DNA of 64,000 nucleotides, from assembly GCA_017461005.1 (NCBI GenBank), contig JAFTZU010000085.1, positions 62,001 through 126,000 of the forward strand. Direction: 5' to 3'. The notes beneath the pieces are model-generated. The model made no database searches. It saw only the letters and a list, made by a program, of their open reading frames with translations, and was not told the DNA's origin. Below, piece after piece: positions 38,471 through 47,707 of this stretch (its first letter is position 1; each line of letters opens with the position of its first letter). Source of the DNA: Clostridia bacterium. GTDB taxonomy: Bacteria; Bacillota; Clostridia; Oscillospirales; Acutalibacteraceae. The position numbers were made by a program, and so were the translations under genes.

Positions 38471-39568
38471 TTAGTCGAGGAAGTCCTTGAGCTTCTTCGA
38501 GCGGCTGGGATGGCGGAGCTTGCGGAGCGCTTTCGCTTCGATCTGACGGATGCGCTCACGGGTGACGTTGAACTCCTTGCCGACCTCTTCGAGGGTCCGG
38601 GGGTGTCCGTCCTCGAGGCCGAACCGCAGGGACAGGACGCGTTCCTCTCTCGGGGTCAGGGTCTTCAGGACTTCGGCCAGCTGTTCTCTCAGGAGCATCT
38701 GGGACGCGGCGTCGGCCGGCGCCAGTGCTTCGTCGTCGGGGATGAAGTCGCCGAGGTGGCTGTCCTCTTCCTCACCGATGGGCGTCTCGAGAGAGACGGG
38801 TTCCTGAGCGACGCGCAGGATCTCGCGGACCTTCTCGACGGGCATGTCGAGCTCTTCGGCGATCTCTTCGGCGGTCGGGTCTCTGCCGTTCTTGTGAAGG
38901 AGCTGGCTGTTGGTCTTCTTGACCTTGTTGATGGTCTCGACCATATGGACCGGGATCCGGATGGTACGGGCCTGGTCGGCGATGGCACGGGTGATCGCCT
39001 GACGGATCCACCACGTGGCATAGGTCGAGAACTTGAAGCCCTTGGTGTAATCGAACTTATCCACGGCTTTGATCAACCCCAGATTGCCCTCCTGGATGAG
39101 GTCGAGGAACTGCATGCCGCGGCCGACGTACCGCTTCGCGATACTGACGACGAGACGCAGGTTGGATTCGGCGAGTTTCTTCTTCGCCTCTTCATCGCCT
39201 TCCGAAATGCGGATGGCGAGTTCGATCTCCTCTTCCGGGGTCAGAAGGGGCACACGGCCGATCTCCTTGAGGTAGACTTTGACCGGGTCGTCCATCGCCG
39301 CGTTCTTGGAGGCGTCGGTGGCGTTGATCTCGCCGGGCTTCTGGGTCCCGCCGACCACGTCAAAGTTCAGGGAATCGAGGGCAGCGTCGCCGAGGTCGTC
39401 GACGATCTCGATGTTGTTGCTCTCGAGGGTGTCATAGAGCTTATCCAGCTCGTCGATCTCGAGGTCGAGTTCGACGATGGCGGCATCGATGTCGTTCGTG
39501 CTGAGTTTCCCCGCAGCGCGACCCTTTTCGATGAGGCCGTTGACTACCTTTTGCTTCTTTTCTTCCAT
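38471..39568 (-). CDS. sigA: Primary RNA polymerase sigma factor (SigA/RpoD)
   Basis: 365 residues, the short Gram-positive housekeeping sigma. Region 1.2 starts at [12 protein letters not shown], region 2 contains [20 protein letters not shown] positions and the -10-reading [18 protein letters not shown], and the region 4 helix-turn-helix is [20 protein letters not shown]. It is 12 nt after dnaG, the classic macromolecular-synthesis arrangement. Confidence 0.97.
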   Translation of the reverse strand: MEEKKQKVVNGLIEKGRAAGKLSTNDIDAAIVELDLEIDELDKLYDTLESNNIEIVDDLGDAALDSLNFDVVGGTQKPGEINATDASKNAAMDDPVKVYLKEIGRVPLLTPEEEIELAIRISEGDEEAKKKLAESNLRLVVSIAKRYVGRGMQFLDLIQEGNLGLIKAVDKFDYTKGFKFSTYATWWIRQAITRAIADQARTIRIPVHMVETINKVKKTNSQLLHKNGRDPTAEEIAEELDMPVEKVREILRVAQEPVSLETPIGEEEDSHLGDFIPDDEALAPADAASQMLLREQLAEVLKTLTPREERVLSLRFGLEDGHPRTLEEVGKEFNVTRERIRQIEAKALRKLRHPSRSKKLKDFLD

Positions 39569-39580
39569 AAAACAAACTCC

Positions 39581-41326
39581 TTACTTTTTCGAGAAAAGTT
39601 CCCGAAGTTCTTCGTCGGTGATCTCTCCGCCGGGGACGGAGGCTTTCGTTTCTTCCGCGGTCTTTAAGACCCGGATGCAGTCTTCGATCTCGGAAAGCGT
39701 GCCGCTGAGCGGGATGCCTGCGTTCTGGATCCGCGCGAGCTGGCCCATCTCATCGGGGTCGAAGTACTGGGAGAGGATGAAACTCTCCACGCCTTTTCCC
39801 TCCCGGATCCGGTCGGCGATGACCGTGAAGGCCTTCTGACCGAATGCGGTGGAGAAATCCTTTGCCTCGAGCCGGTCCCCGATCTTTGGAAGATAGTCGG
39901 GGTTGCGGAGCAGCGAGGCCAGTATGGTCTCTTCGGCACGGATGACTTTCCCACTCACATGTCCGCCGGAGGGGTCCTGCTTCACGAGTTCTCTGTTCAG
40001 CTCCGAGAAGTCCGCACGCTCTCGGCGGTTGCGCTGCCGTCTCACGGCCCTCGTGATCTGGGACTCGATGGCCTCCCGGGCCACGCCCGTCTCCTCCGCG
40101 ACCCGCGAAGTGTAGACATAGCGTTCGGCCGGTGCCAGCGCCGCCAGAATGAAAGAGACCGCTTCGATGTAGCGCACCTTTCCGTCATCGGTGGAGAGGT
40201 CGAACTTCATCCGCTGTTCATTGAGTCTGTACTCTGTCTCGTTGGACGCACCGTCCAGCATGGAACGGAACCGTTCCGCGCCGTAGGTCTTGATGATCTC
40301 GTCCGGGTCTTTCCCGCCGTCCATCGTGAGGGAGCGGACGGTCAGATCCGTCTGTTCGAATTTCTGGAGGGCACGGTGGGTGGCCTCCCGTCCGGCGTCG
40401 TCGTTGTCATAGGACAGGACCACTTCCCGGCAGTACCGGGCGATGAGCCGGACCTGCTCATCGGTGAGGGCGGTGCCGAGGCCGGCGACGGCGTTCGTGA
40501 ACCCTGCCTGATGGAGGGTGATGACGTCGAGATAGCCTTCACAGAGGATGAGCTGATCAGAACCGGACCCCTTCGCGAAGTTCAGGGCGAACAGTGCGCT
40601 GCTCTTCTTGTAGACGAGGGTGTCCGAAGTGTTCACATATTTGGGTTTCGAGTCGTCGAGGACCCGCCCGCCGAAGGCGATGACGTTGCCCCGAAGGTCG
40701 ATGATGGGCACCATGGCCCGGTTGCGGAAGTTGTCATAGTAAAAGACTTTTCCGTTTTTCTCCGACCGGCGAAGGAGGTTCGCCTCATAGAGCTCCTGGT
40801 CGGAGTAGTGGAGCCCGCGCATGTAGTAGTGGAGCGCGTGCCAGTCGTCCGGCGCGTAGCCGAGGCCGAAATGCTTGATGGTCTGCTGTGTGAGGCCCCG
40901 CTGTTCGGTCCAGTACTTCATGCACCCGGCGCCCTTTTCGCTGTTGAGCGCCTTGTAGAAAAAGCGTGCCGCCTCTTTGTTGAGTTCCAGCATGCGCTTG
41001 CGCTTTTTGGAGAGGGTGTCGTCGTACTCTTCATCGGGCATCTGCAGGCCTGCCCGGTCCGCGAGGAACCGGACCGCATCCAGGTAGTCGAGGTTCTCGA
41101 TGTCCCGGGTGAAGGTGATGATGTCTCCCCCTTTCCCGCAGCCGAAACAGTAGAACGACTGGTTGTCGGGATAGACCGTGAAGGACGGCGTTTTCTCGGA
41201 GTGGAAGGGACACAGACCCTTGGAGAGACGGCCTGCACGCTTGAGATGGACATAGCCGGATATGAATTCTTCGATATCCAGCCTGTCCCGCAGCGTATTC
41301 AGGAACTCTTCACGGATCCGTGGCAT
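39581..41326 (-). CDS. dnaG: DNA primase
   Basis: 581 residues. The N-terminal zinc finger is CPFH followed by CFGC (about 39-64). The TOPRIM core shows LILCEGYLD and the later acidic SYDNDDAGREA motif. The C-terminal helicase-binding region is present but less conserved. It makes RNA primers for replication. ATG at 41326 is 15 nt after the dGTPase gene, and the gene is followed by sigA. Confidence 0.96.
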   Translation of the reverse strand: MPRIREEFLNTLRDRLDIEEFISGYVHLKRAGRLSKGLCPFHSEKTPSFTVYPDNQSFYCFGCGKGGDIITFTRDIENLDYLDAVRFLADRAGLQMPDEEYDDTLSKKRKRMLELNKEAARFFYKALNSEKGAGCMKYWTEQRGLTQQTIKHFGLGYAPDDWHALHYYMRGLHYSDQELYEANLLRRSEKNGKVFYYDNFRNRAMVPIIDLRGNVIAFGGRVLDDSKPKYVNTSDTLVYKKSSALFALNFAKGSGSDQLILCEGYLDVITLHQAGFTNAVAGLGTALTDEQVRLIARYCREVVLSYDNDDAGREATHRALQKFEQTDLTVRSLTMDGGKDPDEIIKTYGAERFRSMLDGASNETEYRLNEQRMKFDLSTDDGKVRYIEAVSFILAALAPAERYVYTSRVAEETGVAREAIESQITRAVRRQRNRRERADFSELNRELVKQDPSGGHVSGKVIRAEETILASLLRNPDYLPKIGDRLEAKDFSTAFGQKAFTVIADRIREGKGVESFILSQYFDPDEMGQLARIQNAGIPLSGTLSEIEDCIRVLKTAEETKASVPGGEITDEELRELFSKK

Positions 41327-41341
41327 AGTGTGTGTCTCCTT

Positions 41342-42340
41342 TTAGCCCCAGGGACTCGGGATGAACAGTTTCTCGTAGACCCGGAGGGCGTAGCGGTCGC
41401 TCATGCCGGAGATGTAATCGCAGGCGCCCCGTTCCGGGGACTCCTCTTCGGCGATCTGCCGGTAGTCGCCCGGCATCTCTTCGGGATGGGCTGCAAAGTA
41501 TTGATAGAGCGTCTGCACGACGAGGACGGCTTTGCCCTCTTCGCCCTTGCAGACGGGGTTGGTATAGACATTGGCGAACATGTAATCGTTCAGTTCGTCG
41601 AAGGCTTCCTGGACCAGCGGGTCCATCCGGACATCCATGCCGGTGGTGTTCTCGAGAGTCGAGAGGACGAGCGTGTTGATGCGTTCGCTCTTGCTCTTCC
41701 CGAGGACTTCCCGAAAATGGGTCGGCAGGTCTTCTTCGGTGAAGAGCCCCGCGCGGATGGCGTCGTCGATGTCATGGTTCAGGTACGCGACCCGGTCGGC
41801 GTGGCGGACGATGCGGCCTTCGAGGGTGGCGGCCCACTCCCCTTTGGTGTGGTTCAGGATGCCGTCCCGGACTTCCCAGGTCAGGTTCAGGCCGCGGCCG
41901 TTCCGCTCGATGCGGTCGACGACCCGGAGGCTCTGTTCATAGTGTTTGAACCCCTCCGGGAACACCGCGTCCAGCGCCCGCTCTCCGGCATGGCCGAAGG
42001 GCGTGTGGCCGAGGTCGTGACCGAGGGCGATGGCCTCGGTCAGGTCTTCGTTGACCCGGAGTCCCCGGGCCAGGGTCCTGGCGATCTGATTGACCTCCAG
42101 GGTATGGGTGAGGCGGGTCCGGTAGTGGTCTCCGAACGGAGACAAAAAGACCTGGGTCTTGTGCTGCAGGCGTCGGAACGCGTTGCAGTGGATGATCCGG
42201 TCCCGGTCTCTCTGATAGGCGGTCCGGACGTCGTCATCGGGGTCTTCGACGGCACGGCCTCTGGTCTCCCGGCACTTCTGCGCGTACTCCGAGAGGTAGC
42301 GGTCTTCCAGTTGCAGGGTCAGTTCCCGCGGACAGTCCAT
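41342..42340 (-). CDS. dgt: dGTPase-like HD-domain triphosphohydrolase
   Basis: 332 residues. The HD metal motifs are RTRLTHTLEVNQIAR and ALGHDLGHTPFGHAGE, and the upstream QHKTQVF segment is typical of the deoxyguanosinetriphosphate triphosphohydrolase-like family. These enzymes hydrolyse dNTPs to nucleoside and triphosphate; substrate preference cannot be read from sequence. The placement directly before dnaG-sigA is conserved in Clostridia and suggests a link to dNTP levels at replication. Confidence 0.9.
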   Translation of the reverse strand: MDCPRELTLQLEDRYLSEYAQKCRETRGRAVEDPDDDVRTAYQRDRDRIIHCNAFRRLQHKTQVFLSPFGDHYRTRLTHTLEVNQIARTLARGLRVNEDLTEAIALGHDLGHTPFGHAGERALDAVFPEGFKHYEQSLRVVDRIERNGRGLNLTWEVRDGILNHTKGEWAATLEGRIVRHADRVAYLNHDIDDAIRAGLFTEEDLPTHFREVLGKSKSERINTLVLSTLENTTGMDVRMDPLVQEAFDELNDYMFANVYTNPVCKGEEGKAVLVVQTLYQYFAAHPEEMPGDYRQIAEEESPERGACDYISGMSDRYALRVYEKLFIPSPWG

Positions 42341-42357
42341 AGGTTCGCCTCTTTCTG

Positions 42358-43593
42358 TCAGTTCTGTTTTTGCATCCGCAGGACGGATCCCTTCGGGATG
42401 AGCCGGTCACAGCGGATCTTGATAGTGGCCATGGGGTTCGGGGCGACGTCGATGGCCTCCCCTGCCTCGTTGAACATTTCGGTCACGGTCAGTTCGTAAG
42501 GCGGTGTGCCCGGCGACATGACCTCCAGTACATCGCCTTTGAAAAAGCGGTTGCGCTGGGTGACGGTGACGAATTCCCCGTCCGAGTCCAGCACATTGGC
42601 GATGACGTCCCAGTTACGGATGTAGATCCCATCATAATAGATGTGGGCGTCCTTTTCCGGCGCACCGAAGTAGAAGCCCGTGCAGTAGTCGCGGTAGCTG
42701 ATCTTCCGGACTTCGTCGACGATCCAGGGTTCCGGCCGGTAGTCGGCGGAGGGGTCTGCCAGATAGCCGTCGATGGCGGCACGGTAGGCATTGGTGACCG
42801 CGCCCACGTAGAACGCGGACTTGGCCCGGCCTTCGATCTTGAAGCTCGTGATGCCGGCGTCCACCAGTTCCGGGATGTGCTCGATGAGGCACATGTCCTG
42901 GGAATTAAGGAAGTAGGTCCCGTGTTCCCCTTCGGTGATCTCGAAGTATTCTCCGGGGCGTTTCTCCTCCATCAGATGGTACTGCCAGCGGCAGGGCTGG
43001 GCACATTCGCCCCGGTTGCCGTCCCGCCCGGTCATGTAGTTCGACAGGAGGCAGCGGCCGGAGATCGACATGCACATCGCCCCGTGGACAAAGGCTTCGA
43101 TCTCGAGGTCTTTCGGGGTCTTCGCCCGCACTTCACGGATCTCGTCGAGAGAGCACTCCCGGGCCATGACGACCCGTTTCGCCCCCATTTCATAAAGAGT
43201 GTTGGCGGTCAGGTAGTTGACAACACCCGCCTGAGTCGACATGTGGATGTCGACCCCGGGGGCGTGTTTCTGAGCGAGTTTCATGACGCCCACATCGGCG
43301 ATGATGAACGCATCGACGCCGGCGTCTTTGGCGGAGGACAGGAACCGGGGCAGCGCGTCCAGCTCGTCATTGCGGGGCAGCGTGTTCACCGTCAGGTGGA
43401 CCCGGACCCCTTTCTCATGACAATCCCGGACCGCTTCGGCAAGGCCCTCTTCCGTGAAGTTGGAAGGCGCGGCCCGCATGCCGAACTCCTGTCCGCCGAG
43501 GTATACGGCGTCCGCTCCGTAGAGCAGGGCCGCGTCCAGACGCTCCCGGTCCCCCGCGGGGGCCAGGAGCTCCGGTGTTCTGATCTGTTTCAA
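42358..43593 (-). CDS. U32 family peptidase-like protein (TrhP/YegQ-like tRNA hydroxylation)
   Basis: A 411-residue U32-family TIM-barrel protein. It opens with TPELLAPAGDRERLDAALLYGADAVYLGG and carries the family's four-cysteine cluster spread over CMSISGRC and GECAQPCRW, probably an iron-sulfur site. Family members act with prephenate-derived groups in 5-hydroxyuridine formation at tRNA position 34 (TrhP), although the name collagenase persists. It is 14 nt after mltG. A second U32 gene, common as a pair in Firmicutes, is not adjacent. Confidence 0.88.
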   Translation of the reverse strand: MKQIRTPELLAPAGDRERLDAALLYGADAVYLGGQEFGMRAAPSNFTEEGLAEAVRDCHEKGVRVHLTVNTLPRNDELDALPRFLSSAKDAGVDAFIIADVGVMKLAQKHAPGVDIHMSTQAGVVNYLTANTLYEMGAKRVVMARECSLDEIREVRAKTPKDLEIEAFVHGAMCMSISGRCLLSNYMTGRDGNRGECAQPCRWQYHLMEEKRPGEYFEITEGEHGTYFLNSQDMCLIEHIPELVDAGITSFKIEGRAKSAFYVGAVTNAYRAAIDGYLADPSADYRPEPWIVDEVRKISYRDYCTGFYFGAPEKDAHIYYDGIYIRNWDVIANVLDSDGEFVTVTQRNRFFKGDVLEVMSPGTPPYELTVTEMFNEAGEAIDVAPNPMATIKIRCDRLIPKGSVLRMQKQN

Positions 43594-43607
43594 CGAATGC
43601 AGTCTCC

Positions 43608-45320
43608 TTACGCTTCTTCTTCCTCGTCAGAGCCGCCGGTGGTCAGAGCGTTGTAGACGTTCTGGTTCTGCTCATTGGCAGTCCGTGCGGCGAAGAGGTT
43701 GCCCTCGTCATCGTGGGCGAAGAAGTAGTAGTTCGTGCTGGCCGGCCAGAGGACGGACTTGATGGCGTCGTCGCCGGGGCTGCAGATGGGTCCGACCGGG
43801 AGGCCCTTACAGACGTAGGTGCTGTAGCGGTTCCGGTACAGGTTGTAGTCACCGGCACTGGCGTTCGGCTTGATGTATGTGTTGACGTAGTAGTTCGTAG
43901 CGTCAGACTGAAGGGACGGGTACGCGGACGAATTGAGTCGGTTGTAGAAGACCGAGGCGATGACCGCCATGTTGTCCGGGTTGCTGTCTTCCTTCTGGAC
44001 GATGGAGGCGAGGGTGATGACGTCGTCCATCGACATGTTGAGTTCTCTGGCTCTCGACGCGTAGGAGTCGGACCACTTGTCGTTGAAGTTGCCGAGCAGC
44101 TTGGAAACGACGCTGGAGGCGTCTTCGCCGACGTAGAACTCGTAGGTATCGGGATACATGTAACCTTCCAGCAGGTGGTAACGCTGATCGCCGTTCGCGA
44201 TGTCCTTGACGAAGTCGTAGCTGTAAGTGGCGACGTTCGTGGCCTTCAGGAAGTCGGACTTCGAGCAGACCTTGGACTCTTCCAGTTTCTCGGCGATCTG
44301 TTCGACCGTGAAGCCTTCGGGGAAGGTGATCTCGACGGTCTCACGCTTCTGCGTGGCGGTACAGGTGGAGAGCATCTTTTCGATGCCCATATCCGGTGTC
44401 AGGGTGAACTCACCCTTCAGGTATTTGTCGTTGTCGTTGCGGATGCCCGACGTGGTGGCGATGAACAGCTTGCACACCGTACTGTGCTTGATGAGACCGG
44501 CACGGTCGAACTTCCCGATGAGCTGGTTCGTGGTGTCCCCTTCTTCGACGACGATGACCTTTTCCTTGTCGCTCCGGGCAAAGCCCAGGATGTCGTTGAT
44601 GCAGGACGTCCAGTGGATGGCAAGGAGAAGAGCGATGAGCACGATGAGGATCTTATAGGCTGCTTCTCTGCGCTTCGGTTCGGACTGGACGCTGCGGACG
44701 GTGGGACCGATCTGAGAGAGCATGTAGCCGGCTTTCTCTTTGCCCGACATGCCCTTCATGTTGTTGCGGCGGCGATAGGCGTTCTCTGCCGTACGGCGGC
44801 GCATGTCCTGCATGGACCGCTTCGTGTCGGAGATGTAGACCGCGCCCTTGTTGCCGAGGTTGTCGAGGACGTTCTTCGCAGCGGCGGAGGTGTCGACCTT
44901 TCTGGCGACAGGTTCCTGGGCCTTGTTCTGCGCCTGAGCCTCATAGCCTTCCGGCGGCAGCGGCGTAAAGACCAGCTTGTCCGATACCTTGCCGGCATCG
45001 GTCTGAGCGGTCCTGCTGCGCGCGGGCGCAGTATTCTTTTTGCCCCGTTTCGGCGTCTTGTTCGAGCGGCCGGCCAGCGGGTTCTTCAGCCCGCCACCGG
45101 TCCGGGAAGGACGGGACTTCTGGGTCGTGCGCCTTGCGGATGCGTTGGACGCAGACCGCCTGCGGGCAGTCGACCGGGACGCCGTCTGCCGTCTGGCAGC
45201 AGCGGATGGGGTCGAAGGCTCCGGAGAGGTGCCCGGTTCCGCCTTCTGGAAGTAGACCTTTTCGAGTTCTTCCAGAGTGCGTTCCGTACCCGAGTCGTAA
45301 CGTTCATTTCTGTCGGACAT
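43608..45320 (-). CDS. mltG: Endolytic murein transglycosylase MltG
   Basis: 570 residues, with an unusually long, basic, Ser/Arg-rich cytoplasmic N-terminus (about 220 residues, low complexity from 35 to 110), one membrane segment (about 221-241) and the extracellular YceG/MltG domain. The family motifs EGYMYPDTYEF (about 385-395) and ASIVQKE (438-444, with the conserved catalytic-type Glu at its end) are intact. It cuts nascent glycan strands and sets their length at the membrane. The N-terminal extension could bind a cytoplasmic partner or nucleic acid; this is inferred only from charge. Confidence 0.94.
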   Translation of the reverse strand: MSDRNERYDSGTERTLEELEKVYFQKAEPGTSPEPSTPSAAARRQTASRSTARRRSASNASARRTTQKSRPSRTGGGLKNPLAGRSNKTPKRGKKNTAPARSRTAQTDAGKVSDKLVFTPLPPEGYEAQAQNKAQEPVARKVDTSAAAKNVLDNLGNKGAVYISDTKRSMQDMRRRTAENAYRRRNNMKGMSGKEKAGYMLSQIGPTVRSVQSEPKRREAAYKILIVLIALLLAIHWTSCINDILGFARSDKEKVIVVEEGDTTNQLIGKFDRAGLIKHSTVCKLFIATTSGIRNDNDKYLKGEFTLTPDMGIEKMLSTCTATQKRETVEITFPEGFTVEQIAEKLEESKVCSKSDFLKATNVATYSYDFVKDIANGDQRYHLLEGYMYPDTYEFYVGEDASSVVSKLLGNFNDKWSDSYASRARELNMSMDDVITLASIVQKEDSNPDNMAVIASVFYNRLNSSAYPSLQSDATNYYVNTYIKPNASAGDYNLYRNRYSTYVCKGLPVGPICSPGDDAIKSVLWPASTNYYFFAHDDEGNLFAARTANEQNQNVYNALTTGGSDEEEEA

Positions 45321-45363
45321 TCGTTTCGTGCTCCTTAATCCTAAACTCTTATCTTCTTAAAAT

Positions 45364-45909
45364 TCAAAGCGGATACTGCATATTGGCGAGGACCGTGTGT
45401 GCCGCCTCGTTGCCCACGAAGCGGGCCGCGATGGCTTCGCCGAAGAGGTGCGCAGCGCCGGCGCCCTTTCCGGTGATGACGGTTCCGTCTTCCGTCACAC
45501 TGTCTGCCGTATAAACTGCTCCGCGGAGTTCGGTCTCGAACCCGGGGAAGCAGGTCGCTTTCTTTCCGTCCAGATAACCGAGGTGCCCCAGCACCGAGGG
45601 TGCGGCACAGATGGCGGCGATCAGGAGGTCATTGTCCCGGCAGTGCCGGAGGAAGTCCTTCACGAGGTCGGAGGCTTCCAGGTTCTTCGTGCCGGGCATG
45701 CCGCCCGGGAGGATGACGCCGTCGAGGTCCTGACCCTTGACCGCCTCTTCGATGACGAGGTCCGCGGTCACGGGGACTCCGTGGGAACCGGTGACGACCG
45801 GGCCGGTCACGCCGACGGTCTTCGTCTCCACGCCAGCCCGGCGCAGGACGTCGAGTGTGCCGAGTGCTTCGATTTCTTCAAAGCCCTCTGCCAGAAACAG
45901 ATACAGCAT
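45364..45909 (-). CDS. DJ-1/PfpI family protein (ThiJ-like)
   Basis: A 181-residue DJ-1 superfamily protein. The nucleophile-elbow cysteine is in AAICAAPSVLGHLG, preceded by DGVILPGGMPGTKNL. These proteins include protein/nucleotide deglycases, chaperones and glyoxalase III types. ATG at 45909 has AGGAGG 7 nt upstream; a longer frame upstream is the shadow of the neighbouring gene. It lies 14 nt after the GNAT gene. Confidence 0.92.
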   Translation of the reverse strand: MLYLFLAEGFEEIEALGTLDVLRRAGVETKTVGVTGPVVTGSHGVPVTADLVIEEAVKGQDLDGVILPGGMPGTKNLEASDLVKDFLRHCRDNDLLIAAICAAPSVLGHLGYLDGKKATCFPGFETELRGAVYTADSVTEDGTVITGKGAGAAHLFGEAIAARFVGNEAAHTVLANMQYPL

Positions 45910-45923
45910 GTCAGTTCCTCCTG

Positions 45924-46844
45924 TTATGAGATATCGCCCATCGTCAGGCCGATGTACGCGTTCTTCATGGTGCGTTCCGCCTTGACGGCCCGTTTGGAGA
46001 CCGCGAGGTCCATGCCGGCCCGGCCGGTGGATGTCCGTCCGCCGCGAAGGCTGTCGAAGGCCGGAAGGTTCAGGACGTACTGGTCGGCTTCGATGTCGGA
46101 CAGCTTCTGCAGAAGTCTGCCCGGCTCCTCTGCCGCGCACAGTTCCCGGACTTTCAGGACCGTGTCGCCGGTATCGTCGGTCGTGAGGTCGTACAGCACA
46201 TAGCCGTCTTCGAGCAGGATGGTCTTCCCTCCCCGGTAGACGTGTTCGAAGAACAGGTACTGGAGGGTCTGCCGGTCGAACTCGACGTGGGAGCCGTCCT
46301 TCAGAGATGCCAGCCGGATGGCATGCATCTCGGTCGGGACGAACCCGGCGGGCTCGTCGGAGGTCTCTTCCTCAGGGAGTTCCATCTTCTCGACCATCGC
46401 GAGCAGCTGTTCCCGGTCGAGCTGGGTCGTCTTCAGGTAGAAGTTCGCCCGGAAGCCGAAGCGGGAGAAGTACTTGTAGAGGTCGTTGTCCGTGGGGACG
46501 AGGACGAGGAAGTCGATGTCCCGTTCCTCACAGAGGGTCCGGCAGTAGCGGATGATCTGCCCCATGTACCCTTTCCGGCGGAAGTCCGGATGGGTGGCGG
46601 CAGCGAAGAGATAGTAAGCAGAATAGGTGTCGTCGCCGATGTGGAGCGTGGTCTCCAGCAGATAGGCCCCGGCGACGGCTTTGCCGTCTTCCCGGTACAC
46701 GACCGTGCGGTCGGGGTCGGCGACGAGGGTCTGGATGTTTCGGATGATGGGAGCCGGGGCCCCGAAGGACAGGGTCCAAAGTTCCGTCAGTGTTTCAAAG
46801 TCTGCCCCGGAAGCCAGCCCGGGACCGGTCAGAATAGTTGCCAC
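45924..46844 (-). CDS. GNAT family N-acetyltransferase (Eis-like)
   Basis: 306 residues. The acetyl-CoA site is AAATHPDFRRKGYMGQII (R-x-x-G-x-G/M loop), in the N-terminal half of an Eis-like two-domain arrangement, with a second domain of about 150 residues. The substrate is unknown; Eis-type enzymes acetylate amines, including some antibiotics. It is in the tmk-sigA run, 41 nt after tmk. Confidence 0.82.
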   Translation of the reverse strand: MATILTGPGLASGADFETLTELWTLSFGAPAPIIRNIQTLVADPDRTVVYREDGKAVAGAYLLETTLHIGDDTYSAYYLFAAATHPDFRRKGYMGQIIRYCRTLCEERDIDFLVLVPTDNDLYKYFSRFGFRANFYLKTTQLDREQLLAMVEKMELPEEETSDEPAGFVPTEMHAIRLASLKDGSHVEFDRQTLQYLFFEHVYRGGKTILLEDGYVLYDLTTDDTGDTVLKVRELCAAEEPGRLLQKLSDIEADQYVLNLPAFDSLRGGRTSTGRAGMDLAVSKRAVKAERTMKNAYIGLTMGDIS

Positions 46845-46885
46845 GTGCAGCCTCCGTTCCAGTGAGATTTCTGAGATGGCTGCGG

Positions 46886-47542
46886 TCAGCGGGCGGCCAG
46901 TGCGAACACATCGGCGGCGATGGCGTCGATGGTGCGGGGCTCCTCCCCTTCCCAGCAGCGGACGACGGACCAGTTCCAGCGTTCCGCCGTGTAGAGAGCC
47001 GCTTCCCGGCAGGCGTTCAGGAACTGCACGTTGCTCTCGTGCACGTCCTTCTTCGCTTCATCGCCTTCGTAGCGGCGGGTCATCATCTTCTGGGAGACCT
47101 CGACGGGCATGTCGAGGAAGATGACCCGGTCGGGCCTCGGGAGTCCGAGTTTCCCGAATTCGTAATCGTCGACCCAGGTGAGGTAGGCGTCCCACTCTTC
47201 CTTCGGGAGCTTGGTCATCTGGTAGATGGGGTTCGACGTCGTGTAACGGTCCGCGAGGATGAGCGAACCGGCATCGTAATCGCGCTTCCAGTCGAGAAGG
47301 AAACTCGCGACCCGGTCCACCGCGTAGAAGCTCGACGCGGCATAGGCGTTGACCGCGTTCGGGTCCTTCCCGAAGTCTCCGGCAAGGTACTGCCGAACGA
47401 GGGTGGAAGACGGGGCGTCGTAGTCGGGGAGCTTGATCTGACGGACCGTTTCTCCGGTCGCCAGGAGCGCTTCCTTCAGCCGTTCGGTCTGGGTGGATTT
47501 CCCGGAGCCGTCAAGGCCTTCGAGCACCAGCAGTCGTCCCAT
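46886..47542 (-). CDS. tmk: Thymidylate kinase
   Basis: A 218-residue dTMP kinase. The P-loop is GLDGSGKST (9-17), the DRY motif is LADRYTTSN, and a lid-like segment RYEGDEAKKDVHE follows. It phosphorylates dTMP to dTDP. ATG at 47542 follows a promoter about 65 nt upstream and heads an eight-gene run ending with sigA, linking nucleotide supply to primase and sigma factor. Confidence 0.95.
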   Translation of the reverse strand: MGRLLVLEGLDGSGKSTQTERLKEALLATGETVRQIKLPDYDAPSSTLVRQYLAGDFGKDPNAVNAYAASSFYAVDRVASFLLDWKRDYDAGSLILADRYTTSNPIYQMTKLPKEEWDAYLTWVDDYEFGKLGLPRPDRVIFLDMPVEVSQKMMTRRYEGDEAKKDVHESNVQFLNACREAALYTAERWNWSVVRCWEGEEPRTIDAIAADVFALAAR

Positions 47543-47605
47543 GGCCGTTCCCCTTTTCTCTTAAGAATAGATATACTTTTAGAAATAAAGTATATAGACT
47601 GACTT

Positions 47606-47634
47606 ATTATAACAAAGACCCGCCTCTTTCACAA
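47606..47634 (-). promoter_or_regulatory. Sigma-A promoter of the tmk-to-sigA run
   Basis: TTGTGA (47629-47634), 17 nt, TATAAT (47606-47611) on the minus strand. Confidence 0.8.
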
Positions 47635-47654
47635 GACATGGACCCCGAAAAGTT

Positions 47655-47685
47655 GAAAAAAGAGACACCGGACAAGGTGTCTCTT
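47655..47685 (-). terminator. Intrinsic terminator after nnr
   Basis: A 10-bp AAGAGACACC / GGTGTCTCTT stem with a 6-nt loop is followed by TTTTC on the minus strand. Confidence 0.92.
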
Positions 47686-47707
47686 CTTCGTTTTTTGGCG
47701 ATTCACG

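Noticed and set aside
38215..38559. Minus-strand and plus-strand ORFs of 64-114 codons between rpoB and sigA
   Set aside because: They are translations through the palindromic repeat and the sigA terminator, have no ribosome-binding site and overlap the sigA 3' end.
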